A DNA stretch of 64,000 bases from Solirubrum sp044628455 (GTDB taxonomy: Bacteria > Bacteroidota > Bacteroidia > Cytophagales > Hymenobacteraceae), in assembly GCF_044628455.1 (NCBI RefSeq), contig NZ_JBIYZW010000001.1, forward strand, positions 1,736,001 through 1,800,000, in the 5' to 3' direction. The notes below the pieces were generated by a model, which did not search any database, was not told where the DNA came from, and saw nothing but the letters and a program-made list of their open reading frames with translations. Below are positions 56,744 through 64,000 of this stretch, in pieces. Made by a program: the position numbers and the translations under genes. Numbering within the stretch: position 1 is the stretch's first letter; each line of letters opens with the position of its first letter.

Positions 56744-57679
56744 ATGAAACGCACTGCTACCACCCTCCTCCGCCCCGTACTGGCCGCCCTGCTGCTGAGC
56801 GTAGCCCCGGCCGCCGCCATTGCCGCTGAACCGGCCCAGCCCGCCGCCGTTGCGCCCAAAGTGTACCCCAACTTCACCGTAAAGGTGGTGGGCAAAGGCC
56901 GCCCGGTGCTGCTGATTCCGGGCCTGACCTGCCCCGGCGCGGTGTGGGACGAAACCGTGGCCCGCTACCAGAAGCAGTACCAGTGCCACGTAGTGTCGCT
57001 GGCGGGCTTCGGCGGCGCGGCGGCCCCGGCCTCTACCCAGCAATTGCTGCTGAACGTGCGCGACCAGCTGCTGAGCTACATCAAAGACCAGAAGCTCCAG
57101 CGCCCGGCCATCATCGGACACAGCCTGGGCGGGTTTATGGGTTTGTGGCTGAGCACCACCCAGCCCGAGGCCGTGGGCCCGCTGGTGATTGTGGATTCGC
57201 TGCCTTTCCTGGCCGCCGTGCAGAACCCCAACCTGACTGCCGAGGCCGCCAAACCCATGGCCGAGGGCATGCGCCAGCAGGTAAGCCGCGGCGGCATGAC
57301 CGTGCAGCAGCAGCGGCAGATGTCGGCGGGCATGATGCGCGACACGGCCCGCATCACGCAGGCCACGCGCTGGGGCTTGCAGTCGGACCCGGCCACGGTG
57401 GCCCAGGCCATGTACGACCTCTACACCACCGATTTGCGCGCCGAGCTGGGCCGCATTCAGCAGCCAGCGCTGGTACTCGGCGCCTGGGCCGCTTATAAAC
57501 CGTACGGCTCGACCAAGGAAAGCACCCGCGCCATCTTTGCCCAGCAGTACGCCCGGCTGCCCCAGCACCGCATCGAAATGTCGGAGGCCGGCAAGCACTT
57601 CCTGATGTGGGACGACACGCAGTGGTTCTTCGACCAGACCGACGCCTTCCTGCAGCAGAACCTGCTGGCCAAAAAATAG
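56744..57679 (+). CDS. Secreted alpha/beta-hydrolase
   Basis: This 311-aa protein starts at ATG 56744 with a signal peptide (about 1-28, ending PAAAIAA). The alpha/beta-hydrolase core shows VLLIPGLTCPGAVWDETVAR, nucleophile elbow IIGHSLGGFMGLWL (Ser), and the catalytic His in MSEAGKHFLMWDD. Asp is likely in the VIVDSLPF/LVLGAW region. Such enzymes are esterases, lipases or related; substrate is open. It is a single gene; the 95-bp gap downstream shows nothing. Confidence 0.9.
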   Translation: MKRTATTLLRPVLAALLLSVAPAAAIAAEPAQPAAVAPKVYPNFTVKVVGKGRPVLLIPGLTCPGAVWDETVARYQKQYQCHVVSLAGFGGAAAPASTQQLLLNVRDQLLSYIKDQKLQRPAIIGHSLGGFMGLWLSTTQPEAVGPLVIVDSLPFLAAVQNPNLTAEAAKPMAEGMRQQVSRGGMTVQQQRQMSAGMMRDTARITQATRWGLQSDPATVAQAMYDLYTTDLRAELGRIQQPALVLGAWAAYKPYGSTKESTRAIFAQQYARLPQHRIEMSEAGKHFLMWDDTQWFFDQTDAFLQQNLLAKK

Positions 57680-57774
57680 AAATACCTTGCCGGTCGGCTT
57701 TATTCGCAGTCTTTTCCGAGGCCCGGGGCTGAAGCTGGCCGGCCGCTAAATCTTCTTCTCTCTTCCCTACCGTT

Positions 57775-58359
57775 ATGGTAACGCAGCAGGATTTCGACGC
57801 GCTCCGCCTGGAGCTGTCGGTTAAAGCCAAGAACGGCGTCGATTTCATTACGGCCGCCACCTTGCTCTGGGCCGCCATTGCCGGCATCTGGACGCTGCCT
57901 TACAGCGTGCCGCAGAAGGCCTTGTTCACCTTCATTATCGGTGGGGCCATGCTGCCGCTGGCCTGGCTGTTTTCCAAGGTTTACAAGACCACCTGGACCA
58001 TAAAAAACAACCCGCTGGATCCGTTGGGCCTGTGGCTGAACTTCGCGCAGCTGTTTTACTTTCCCTTCCTGATTTTCGTCTACATCAAGGCGCCGCAGTA
58101 CTTCATCATGAGCTACGGCATCATCACGGGGGCACACTTCTTTCCCTACGCCTGGTTTTACAACCAGAAAGCCTACGCCGTGTGGGCCGGCCTGATTGCC
58201 TTCGGCTGCATGTTCATCGGCCTGCGGGTATCGGTGGATAATCTGTACCTGATTCCGGCTTTCGTGGCGGTGTCGTTGCTGGCGCTGATTGGCGTACTGC
58301 TCTTTGCTCATCAGCGCAGCAAAGCCAGCTACTCGCCCGCCGCCCTGGAGCTGAGCTAA
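57775..58359 (+). CDS. Multi-pass membrane protein (DUF7010-like)
   Basis: This 194-aa integral membrane protein has about six hydrophobic segments (for example FITAATLLWAAIAGIWTL, ALFTFIIGGAMLPLAWLF, LIPAFVAVSLLALIGVLLFA). It starts MVTQQDFDALRLELSVKAKN and has the mid-motif YGIITGAHFFPYAWFYNQKA. I believe it belongs to the DUF7010 group, from memory. It may be co-transcribed with the following LytS-type kinase (29-bp gap), which hints at a role linked to that signalling pair. Confidence 0.75.
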   Translation: MVTQQDFDALRLELSVKAKNGVDFITAATLLWAAIAGIWTLPYSVPQKALFTFIIGGAMLPLAWLFSKVYKTTWTIKNNPLDPLGLWLNFAQLFYFPFLIFVYIKAPQYFIMSYGIITGAHFFPYAWFYNQKAYAVWAGLIAFGCMFIGLRVSVDNLYLIPAFVAVSLLALIGVLLFAHQRSKASYSPAALELS

Positions 58360-58388
58360 CTCTTTACGCGAAGCCCATCGTTTTGCTC

Positions 58389-59480
58389 ATGACTGACTCT
58401 GCCCGGCGCGTGCGCCAGTACTGGCGCCTGCAACTGCTCGGCTGGGGGCTGTACGGGGTATTTGGCGTGGTGGCCTACTCCATGTTCAGCCGCAGCTTCT
58501 CGCTCAGCATCGTGCTCATCCAGCTGGTCGTAGCCGCTACCCTGGTGGGCATCTCGCACGGGCTGCGCTACCTCATCCGGCGCTTCGACTGGGTGCAGCG
58601 GCCCCTGCTATCGGTGCTATGGCGCCTGCTCCTCACCAACCTGCTGCTGGCGGTGCTCAGCCAGGTGGTGATATGGGCCGTGATTCTGCTGCTGATTATT
58701 CCGCTGCTGCAGCCCAACGGCAAGCCGCAGGGCTGGGGCGAGTTTGCGGGCTACGCCCTCAACGTCAACTTCGTGCTGTGGCTGTGGGCGGCGGTGTACT
58801 TCGGGCTGCAGTACCTGCGCCGCTACCGCCAGGCCGAGGTAGACAAGTGGAAGCTGGCCGCCGCCGTGCGCGAGGCCGAGATGCAGACGCTCAAGGCGCA
58901 GATCAACCCGCACTTTCTCTTCAACGGCCTCAACAACATCCGCGCCCTCATTGGCGAGGACCCGGCGCGGGCCCGCACCATGCTCAGCCACCTCTCGGAG
59001 CTGCTGCGCTACGCCATTCAGCTCAACCGCACCGAGCAGGTGCCGCTGCACCGCGAGCTGGCCGTGGTGCGCGACTACCTGCAGCTGGAGTCGCTGCAGC
59101 TGGAAGAGCGCCTGCACTACGCCATCGAGGTGCCCGCCGACTGCCTGAACGTGGCGGTGCCGCCCATGCTGGTGCAGGTGCTGGTCGAAAACGCCATCAA
59201 GCACGGCATTGCCCCGCGCCCCGACGGCGGCGCGGTGCGGGTGCAGGCGGCCTGCACCGGGGCGGGCCTGCAGCTCACGGTAACCAACACCGGCTGCCTG
59301 GAGCCCGCGGCCACCACCCCGCGGCCCGACGGCACCGGCACGGGCCTGCGCAACGCCGCCGAGCGGCTGCGCCTGCTCTTCGGCGAGCAGGCCAGCCTGC
59401 AGCTCGAGCAAACCACTCCCGACCTGGTTACCGCCCGCCTGCACCTGCCGGTCGAGCCGGTAAGCCTGCTCCACCATTAG
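58389..59480 (+). CDS. LytS-type sensor histidine kinase
   Basis: This 363-aa protein starts at ATG 58389. Four transmembrane helices (about 15-140) form the sensor; then a short coiled coil (AEVDKWKLAAAVREAEMQTL) leads to the His_kinase domain with QINPHFLFNGLNNIRALI. HATPase boxes are VLVENAIKHGI and GTGLRNAAERLRLLFG. Such kinases have a LytTR partner; here it is encoded 68 bp downstream. The signal sensed is unknown. Confidence 0.93.
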   Translation: MTDSARRVRQYWRLQLLGWGLYGVFGVVAYSMFSRSFSLSIVLIQLVVAATLVGISHGLRYLIRRFDWVQRPLLSVLWRLLLTNLLLAVLSQVVIWAVILLLIIPLLQPNGKPQGWGEFAGYALNVNFVLWLWAAVYFGLQYLRRYRQAEVDKWKLAAAVREAEMQTLKAQINPHFLFNGLNNIRALIGEDPARARTMLSHLSELLRYAIQLNRTEQVPLHRELAVVRDYLQLESLQLEERLHYAIEVPADCLNVAVPPMLVQVLVENAIKHGIAPRPDGGAVRVQAACTGAGLQLTVTNTGCLEPAATTPRPDGTGTGLRNAAERLRLLFGEQASLQLEQTTPDLVTARLHLPVEPVSLLHH

Positions 59481-59547
59481 TCCGTAGTTTGGGCGGCCCG
59501 CTCGCGTTGCCAGCTTTGCGGTCTGCCGGCTACCTTCCCGCTGCCCG

Positions 59548-60279
59548 ATGAAAATCCTGATTGTTGACGATTCCCGCCTGGCCCGCCAGGAGCTGCGCCA
59601 CCTGCTGCAGCGCCACCCCGACGTGCAGGTGGTGGGCGAGGCCCGCCACGCCGACGAGGCCCAGGCGCAACTGGTCCAGCTGCAGCCCGAGGTGCTGCTG
59701 CTCGACATTCACATGCCCGGCCGCTCGGGCTTCGAGTTGCTGGCCAGCCTCGACCAAGCGCCGCACGTCATCTTCACCACCGCCTTCGACCAGTACGCCA
59801 TTCAGGCCTTCGAAGTCAACGCCCTCGACTACCTGCTCAAGCCCGTGGACGAGCAGCGCCTGGCTACCGCCCTGGCCAAAGCCCGCGCCGCGCTGGTAGC
59901 CGAGGCCGAAGCGCCCGCCGAGCCTCCTGCGGGCCGCAGCCTGCTGCGCGAGACGGACCAGGTGTTTGTGAAGGACGGGGAGCGGTGCTGGTTTGTGCGC
60001 CTGGCCGACGTGAAGCTGCTGGAGGTAGCCGACAACTACACCCGCGTGCACTTCCACGACGTGCGCCCGCTCATCACCCGCAGCCTACAACACCTCGAAG
60101 CCCGCCTCGACCCGCAGGTATTCTTCCGGGCCAATCGCCAGCAGATCATTAACCTGAAGTGGGTTGAGCAGGTGGAACCCTGGTTCAGCAACAGCCTCAA
60201 AATTACCCTGCGCGGCGGAACGGAGGTGGAAGTCTCGCGGCAGCAGTCCATTCGCTTCCGCGAAGCCCTGAGTTTGTAG
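59548..60279 (+). CDS. LytTR-family response regulator
   Basis: This 243-aa protein starts MKILIVDDSRLARQELRHLL. The receiver has VLLLDIHMPGRSGFELL (phosphoacceptor Asp) and DYLLKPVDEQRLATALAKA. The LytTR domain (about 140-243) begins VFVKDGERCWFVRLADVKLL and has FRANRQQIINLKWVEQVEPW. It is the cognate regulator of the kinase just upstream. It is a second, diverged copy of the LytTR/LytS system at 46740-49178. Confidence 0.95.
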   Translation: MKILIVDDSRLARQELRHLLQRHPDVQVVGEARHADEAQAQLVQLQPEVLLLDIHMPGRSGFELLASLDQAPHVIFTTAFDQYAIQAFEVNALDYLLKPVDEQRLATALAKARAALVAEAEAPAEPPAGRSLLRETDQVFVKDGERCWFVRLADVKLLEVADNYTRVHFHDVRPLITRSLQHLEARLDPQVFFRANRQQIINLKWVEQVEPWFSNSLKITLRGGTEVEVSRQQSIRFREALSL

Positions 60280-60472
60280 CCTCTGCTAGCAACGGCGGGT
60301 CAACCAAGAATAGAAACCTGCCCAGCTTTATTCCGGCAACAACGTGCAGCCAACGGCCCTAAAGAGCGAATATATTATTTTTTTAATCCAATTTTAACGC
60401 CCATTATTTCCATTAACCAGTATATTCATTGCTTGACTGATCGGCAGTCAACGCTAAACCTGGGGACGCGAC
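60280..60472. other. AT-rich intergenic promoter region
   Basis: The segment 60360-60440 is much more AT-rich than its surroundings (runs such as ATATATTATTTTTTTAATCC). It must hold the promoter of the Usp-like gene, but I see no convincing -33/-7 pair. Confidence 0.45.
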
Positions 60473-61396
60473 ATGCTGGTATTAACCGTTTTAGCCGATT
60501 TCACTTCCGCCACCGCCACGGCCTTGGCTTACACCCACCTGCTGGTGGCCCACCTCACGGCCCGCCAGCTGGCCGTGCAGGTACGCATACTATCAGTTAC
60601 CACGCCACTTACCGTAGCCGACAGCCTCTACGCGACGCCCGCCCCGGCCAGCGCCGAGCAATACGCCGAGCGGCAGCGGCAGCTGGCAGCCTTCACCGAT
60701 GCCGGGGCCATTTGCCAACATCAGCTGCTTACGGCCCCGCCAGCCGAGGTACTGCCTTCCCTGCTTAAGCATGATCGACAGCATGATCGACTGGGTATGC
60801 TGGTTATTGGCCGGCACCTGCCGGCCTGCTCAACTCTTTCGCAGCAGCTGAGCCTGCACCTTATTCGCCTTATCGACCATCCTCTGCTGCTGGTACCCGA
60901 AGATTTTGCCGGCGCCACCGTACCGCGGCGCGTGGTATTCGACACCGACCGGCAGCCCGTTCGCCTGCCGGAGTCGGCCAACGCCATTCCGGAGCTGTTG
61001 ATGCAATTGGTTGCAAACCGCGTGCATTACCTGGGCGAGGGGCCCGAAGCGGTTGAGGAGTTGCTCGCCCGGCTGATTCCCGAAGCCCTCAGCATTCACG
61101 TGTATACCTCGGCCGAAGCTCCACCCCCGGGCGAGATTGTTGATTGCGTGCACGAAACCGGCCTACTGGCGGGCCTGGCGCATACCGTACAAACCGCCTA
61201 TCACGCGTCCGTAGTTGAGGGCGTTATTCAGACGGCCGTGGCCAACGCTGCCGACCTGCTCATTTTTGTGGCCCGCCAGCATACGCTGCCCGGCGATGCG
61301 TTTTACCACAGTTCCACGGCTGGTTTTATGCTGCACACGCCCATTCCCATGCTGGTCATGCCCGAGTTGGTCCCGGCTCCAGAATCCAATCGTTAG
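60473..61396 (+). CDS. Universal stress protein-like protein
   Basis: This 307-aa cytoplasmic protein starts MLVLTVLADFTSATATALAY and resembles the double-Usp protein at 39316 in its N-terminal strand-helix pattern and its end (LHTPIPMLVMPELVPAPE). The middle (VVFDTDRQPVRLPESANAIP) would start the second Usp domain. Nucleotide-binding glycines are not conserved. The gene is less GC-rich than neighbours. It may respond to the LytTR pair upstream, but this is speculation. Confidence 0.75.
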   Translation: MLVLTVLADFTSATATALAYTHLLVAHLTARQLAVQVRILSVTTPLTVADSLYATPAPASAEQYAERQRQLAAFTDAGAICQHQLLTAPPAEVLPSLLKHDRQHDRLGMLVIGRHLPACSTLSQQLSLHLIRLIDHPLLLVPEDFAGATVPRRVVFDTDRQPVRLPESANAIPELLMQLVANRVHYLGEGPEAVEELLARLIPEALSIHVYTSAEAPPPGEIVDCVHETGLLAGLAHTVQTAYHASVVEGVIQTAVANAADLLIFVARQHTLPGDAFYHSSTAGFMLHTPIPMLVMPELVPAPESNR

Positions 61397-61551
61397 GGGC
61401 TATACCAGAAACCGTTGGACAATTCAAGTTAGGTGTATCTTTTTTTGCCCGTTTGCGCTACAACTACCAGTGCGGCGCGGAAAGTTGGCTGATGATGTTC
61501 CCCGCGCCCGCCCCGCCCACGGGAATTCCTCCACCAGATTCGCTCTTCACC

Positions 61552-61815
61552 ATGTCTTCTTCCCTACGCTTACTAGCTTTCGGCCTGCTCCTGGCGGTTG
61601 GAGCTTCCTGCTCCCGCGACCAAGCTCCCCAGAACCCGCGCGGTTATGGCACCGTCTCAACTAAGTCCACCAACCGGCCCAACGACAAGTCCCGCTTCCG
61701 GGATAACCGTCCGGCCGGGCCAGTAGGCTTAGGCGTCGATACCAAGGCCAAAAACCCCTACAAGTTTCAGACCGTGAAGGCGCCCAAGCGCTACAAGTAT
61801 GGCAAGGCCAAATAA
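61552..61815 (+). CDS. Small putative lipoprotein
   Basis: This 87-aa protein starts at ATG 61552. A lipoprotein signal MSSSLRLLAFGLLLAVGASC places the lipid-modified Cys at residue 20. The mature part is basic and Tyr/Lys-rich (KNPYKFQTVKAPKRYKYGKA) with GVDTKAKNPYKF, likely flexible. No family is recognised. The strong lipobox and terminator support a real gene. Confidence 0.82.
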   Translation: MSSSLRLLAFGLLLAVGASCSRDQAPQNPRGYGTVSTKSTNRPNDKSRFRDNRPAGPVGLGVDTKAKNPYKFQTVKAPKRYKYGKAK

Positions 61816-61851
61816 CTGCTGCGCGGCCCCGGGATTAGCCCGCCAATGACG

Positions 61852-61889
61852 AAACAAGCCCCGCCGGACTACTCCGGCGGGGCTTGTTT
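61852..61889. terminator. Bidirectional terminator, lipoprotein / paaN
   Basis: A perfect 17-bp inverted repeat (61852-61868 and 61873-61889, arm AAACAAGCCCCGCCGGA) with loop CTAC lies between convergent genes. Confidence 0.92.
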
Positions 61890-61912
61890 ATGGTGTCTTC
61901 ACGCGTATCGGC

Positions 61913-63583
61913 TTAAGCCGGCTCCCGGAAACCCACCCAAGTAAAGCGCTTGAGCACAAACTCAGGGTTGGTGAAGGAGGCGTTGCCGGCCGGGTTGCCG
62001 CCGGTGACGTGGAAGTCGGAGAAGGCCGCGTTCTGGTTCACGTAGATGCCGCCGGTCAGGTTGAAGCTCACGGCCGTGCCGGCCAGGCTCATCTGGTCCT
62101 TGATTTCCTCCTTGAGCTGCTCGTCGGTGGTGTAGGCCGCGCAGCTGATGGCGCCGTGCTCCCGGGCCAGCTCGGCGGCCAGGCGGATGCTTTCGTGAGT
62201 GTCCTTGGTTTTGATGGCCAGCATGATGGGGCCGAACAGTTCCTGGCTGAAGTGCTCCTTGTCGGTGGCGTCGAGCTCGTAGAACGAGGGCGAGCAGGTG
62301 CGCGCGTTCTGGTACTGCGGGTTGTCGACCTTGCCGTGGGCCAGGGCATTGCGGTAGCCGCGCTGGCTGAGCTGCTCCACGCGCTGCTGGGTGGCCGGGT
62401 TCTGGATGGCGCCCAGCACGTGCGGGGCCGCTTTGGGGTTGGTGGCCAGGCCCTGCACAGCGCCCACCAGCTTCTGCACCACTTCCTCGTAGGGCACCAG
62501 CGCGTCGCCCACTTTCACGCCCTGCGCGGGAATGAAGAAGTTCTGCGGGGCGGTGCACATCTGGCCCGAGTACAGACTCACCGAAAACGCGAGGTTCTGG
62601 GCCACCTTGTCGAGGTCGTCGCAGGAGTCAAGGATAACCGAGTTGACGCCGGTTTTTTCGGTGAACACCGTTTTGCCCTGGCTTTGCAGGCTCTCGATGT
62701 AGTTGCCGAACTCGGTGCCGCCGGTGTAGTCGATCAGCTTCACGGCCGAGTGTTCGGCCAGCTCTTTGGTGATGAGGCGGTCATCGGCATCGACGCCCAG
62801 CTGGCAGATGGTGGCGGGCAGGCCGTGGGCCAGCAGCACCTTTTGCACCTCGGCCACCACAATGGCAATGGGCAGAATGGCCTTGGGATGAGGCTTCACG
62901 ATGACGGGGTTGCCCGTCACGAGCGAGGCAAACATGCCGGGCACCGTGTTCCAGGTGGGGAACGTGGCGCAGCCGATGACCAGGGCCACGCCCTTGGGCA
63001 CCGCGCGCCAGGATTTGTTGAGGCTGATGGTGTACTTGCCCATGGGCTTGTCCCAGCGGATTTCCTCGGGGAAGCGCGTCTGCTCCTCGTAGCCGGCGGC
63101 TACGGCCTCCAGGGCGCGGTCGGCGGCGTGCGGGCCCGAGGCCTGGAACGACATCAGGTAGGCCTGCCCGGTGGTGTGCATGGTGGCGTGGGCAATTTCA
63201 AAGAAGCGCGTCTTCATGCCTTCCAGCGCCTCGATGAGGATGGCAGCGCGGTCGGCGGGCTTGAGCTTGCGCCAGGGGCCGAAGGCTTCCTGAGCGTTGC
63301 GCACCAGCGTTTCGGGCGCGTAAAACGGGTAGGTGATGCCCAGCGGCTGCTGCTCGTAGGGCGAGTCTTCCTGGCCGGCCCAGCCCTGCGGCTCGCCCTG
63401 CTGCAGCTCCGCGAACTGCTGGCCGCGGCGGGCTTCGTAGGCGGCGCGGCCCTGGGCGTCGGCATCGGCGCCGTACACGTCGGGCTGGGGGTTTTCGGGG
63501 TAGTGGGCGAAGAACGTGCGGCCGTGCAGGGCTTGTACCGCCTGTTCCAGAGTAGCCTGGTGCTTGCGAGTGGTGTCGGTCAT
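61913..63583 (-). CDS. paaN: PaaN-type aldehyde dehydrogenase (phenylacetate degradation)
   Basis: This 556-aa ALDH-superfamily protein matches the PaaN type. It starts MTDTTRKHQATLEQAVQALH. The N domain has WRAVPKGVALVIGCATFPTW and GNPVIVKPHPKAILP. The catalytic part has DYTGGTEFGNYIES, EKTGVNSVILDSCDD and Cys in YSGQMCTAPQN. PaaN oxidises or helps open the ring-derived semialdehyde in phenylacetyl-CoA breakdown. No other paa gene is in the window, so the pathway genes must be elsewhere, or this paralogue serves another aldehyde. Confidence 0.9.
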   Translation of the reverse strand: MTDTTRKHQATLEQAVQALHGRTFFAHYPENPQPDVYGADADAQGRAAYEARRGQQFAELQQGEPQGWAGQEDSPYEQQPLGITYPFYAPETLVRNAQEAFGPWRKLKPADRAAILIEALEGMKTRFFEIAHATMHTTGQAYLMSFQASGPHAADRALEAVAAGYEEQTRFPEEIRWDKPMGKYTISLNKSWRAVPKGVALVIGCATFPTWNTVPGMFASLVTGNPVIVKPHPKAILPIAIVVAEVQKVLLAHGLPATICQLGVDADDRLITKELAEHSAVKLIDYTGGTEFGNYIESLQSQGKTVFTEKTGVNSVILDSCDDLDKVAQNLAFSVSLYSGQMCTAPQNFFIPAQGVKVGDALVPYEEVVQKLVGAVQGLATNPKAAPHVLGAIQNPATQQRVEQLSQRGYRNALAHGKVDNPQYQNARTCSPSFYELDATDKEHFSQELFGPIMLAIKTKDTHESIRLAAELAREHGAISCAAYTTDEQLKEEIKDQMSLAGTAVSFNLTGGIYVNQNAAFSDFHVTGGNPAGNASFTNPEFVLKRFTWVGFREPA

Positions 63584-63708
63584 ACCGCGGATTGGGAAAT
63601 GGGGAGTTTGGGAAGCTAAGTTGGTCGAAAAAGATGCCGCGTGGCAGCGGCCGGGCGGCTAAATTTACGTAGTTAGCGCACACCGGCCTCACTCCACCGT
63701 TTGTCCCG

Positions 63709-64000
63709 ATGAAACAGCTTCTACTCGTGTTAGTTGCCGCCTGCGGCTGGTTGTATTCGGCCGCCCCGGCCCAGGCCCAAACCCCGGCCACGACCCTGGC
63801 CGAGGTGTTGCCCGGCCGGGCCGTGGTCAAGTTGCGCCCGGGCGCCCGGGTGGGCCAGCTGGCGGCCGCGCTGCAGCAGCTGCAGGCCGGCCCGCTGCAG
63901 CAGAAATTTCCGCGGGCGCTGGCCCCTTCGCCCAAGAAACCCGGCAGCGTGGAGCTGCGCACCATCTACCAGTTTCAGTACCCGCCCGCCCTGGCCTTTG
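63709..64000 (+). CDS. Secreted protein, probable S8 peptidase start (cut by window end)
   Basis: The frame starts at ATG 63709 and is open to the window end (97 residues seen). It has a signal peptide (MKQLLLVLVAACGWLYSAAP, cut near AQA). The segment GRAVVKLRPGARVGQL, then QQKFPRALAPSPKKPGSVEL and RTIYQFQYP, resembles the propeptide of T9SS subtilisin-like (S8) proteases, where a VxVKxKP strand and a DLxxIYxx strand recur. The catalytic domain is outside the window, so this is tentative. Confidence 0.6.
   Translation, partial: MKQLLLVLVAACGWLYSAAPAQAQTPATTLAEVLPGRAVVKLRPGARVGQLAAALQQLQAGPLQQKFPRALAPSPKKPGSVELRTIYQFQYPPALAF

Noticed and set aside
61913..63583. Phenylacetate degradation cluster
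   Set aside because: Only paaN is present; no paaABCDE, paaG, paaK or paaZ is seen in the window.

Overview
The window looks like chromosomal DNA of a high-GC Bacteroidota, most likely Hymenobacter or a close relative (Cytophagales, Hymenobacteraceae). The basis is the high GC, the TAnnTTTG-type -7 promoter boxes, three secreted proteins with type IX secretion (T9SS) C-terminal sorting domains, LytS/LytTR two-component pairs, a double-module D-Ala-D-Ala ligase, and Bacteroidota-style core genes (pgk, sucC, recQ, lolD-like). The taxon is inferred from sequence style, with no database search. Most of the window is ordinary chromosome. No prophage, integrase, transposase, CRISPR array or rRNA operon was seen.

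Layout. 1-3.1 kb (minus): an ECF sigma factor, a zinc-type anti-sigma factor with periplasmic HEAT repeats, and two DUF4097 proteins form one tightly overlapping operon. 3.3-11.2 kb (minus): a TlpA-like thioredoxin, then a signalling cluster of a lone receiver and two very large PAS-array histidine kinases (about 5 and 7 PAS domains). 11.5-15.3 kb: a CAU tRNA, a HAD phosphatase overlapping a site-2 protease, pgk, and a 42-bp repeat array. 15.4-21.5 kb (plus): fused D-Ala-D-Ala ligase, PASTA protein, a T9SS protein and rhodanese. 21.6-25.7 kb (minus): RecQ, a small membrane protein, a phage-like conserved protein and a LolD-like ATPase. 25.8-31.7 kb: GH113-like hydrolase, sucC, transglutaminase-like protein, Ohr, tRNA-Arg(CCG), fasciclin protein and a low-complexity secreted protein. 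31.9-38.2 kb: two large T9SS cargo proteins, an endonuclease I with Calx-beta and lamin-tail domains and a GH13 alpha-amylase. 38.2-45 kb: GNAT, two small proteins, UspA, PAP2 phosphatase, an exported Gfo/Idh/MocA oxidoreductase and a TonB-dependent receptor. 45-50.6 kb: NTF2-like protein, Tat-exported HisC-like aminotransferase, a LytTR/LytS pair and a soluble sugar dehydrogenase. 50.6-55.7 kb: REP-like palindrome, tandem paralogous membrane proteins, a DAACS symporter, an inverted-repeat-flanked small gene, a 21-bp repeat array, a hypothetical protein and a TonB C-terminal protein. 55.9-64 kb: small envelope proteins, alpha/beta hydrolase, a second LytS/LytTR pair, a Usp-like protein, a small lipoprotein, paaN and the start of a probable S8 peptidase.

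The most unusual content is non-coding. At least four palindromic elements are built from degenerate 7-bp units. Two lie in frame inside the D-Ala-D-Ala ligase gene, one supplies its stop codon, and one supplies the stop codons of two convergent genes. Three intergenic tandem arrays have periods of 42, 21 and 11 bp. In the 42-bp array the hairpin arms covary between units. A dispersed REP-like family (GTCATSCTGAGC...CGAAG) occurs as an intact palindrome, as a degraded copy, and as two inverted halves around a small gene. These are the best candidates for undescribed biology here.

Functionally the window is rich in envelope stress and signal-transduction genes, polymer hydrolysis by secreted enzymes (amylase, nuclease, GH113, probable peptidase) and envelope maintenance (Ddl, PASTA, LolD, TonB, S2P).
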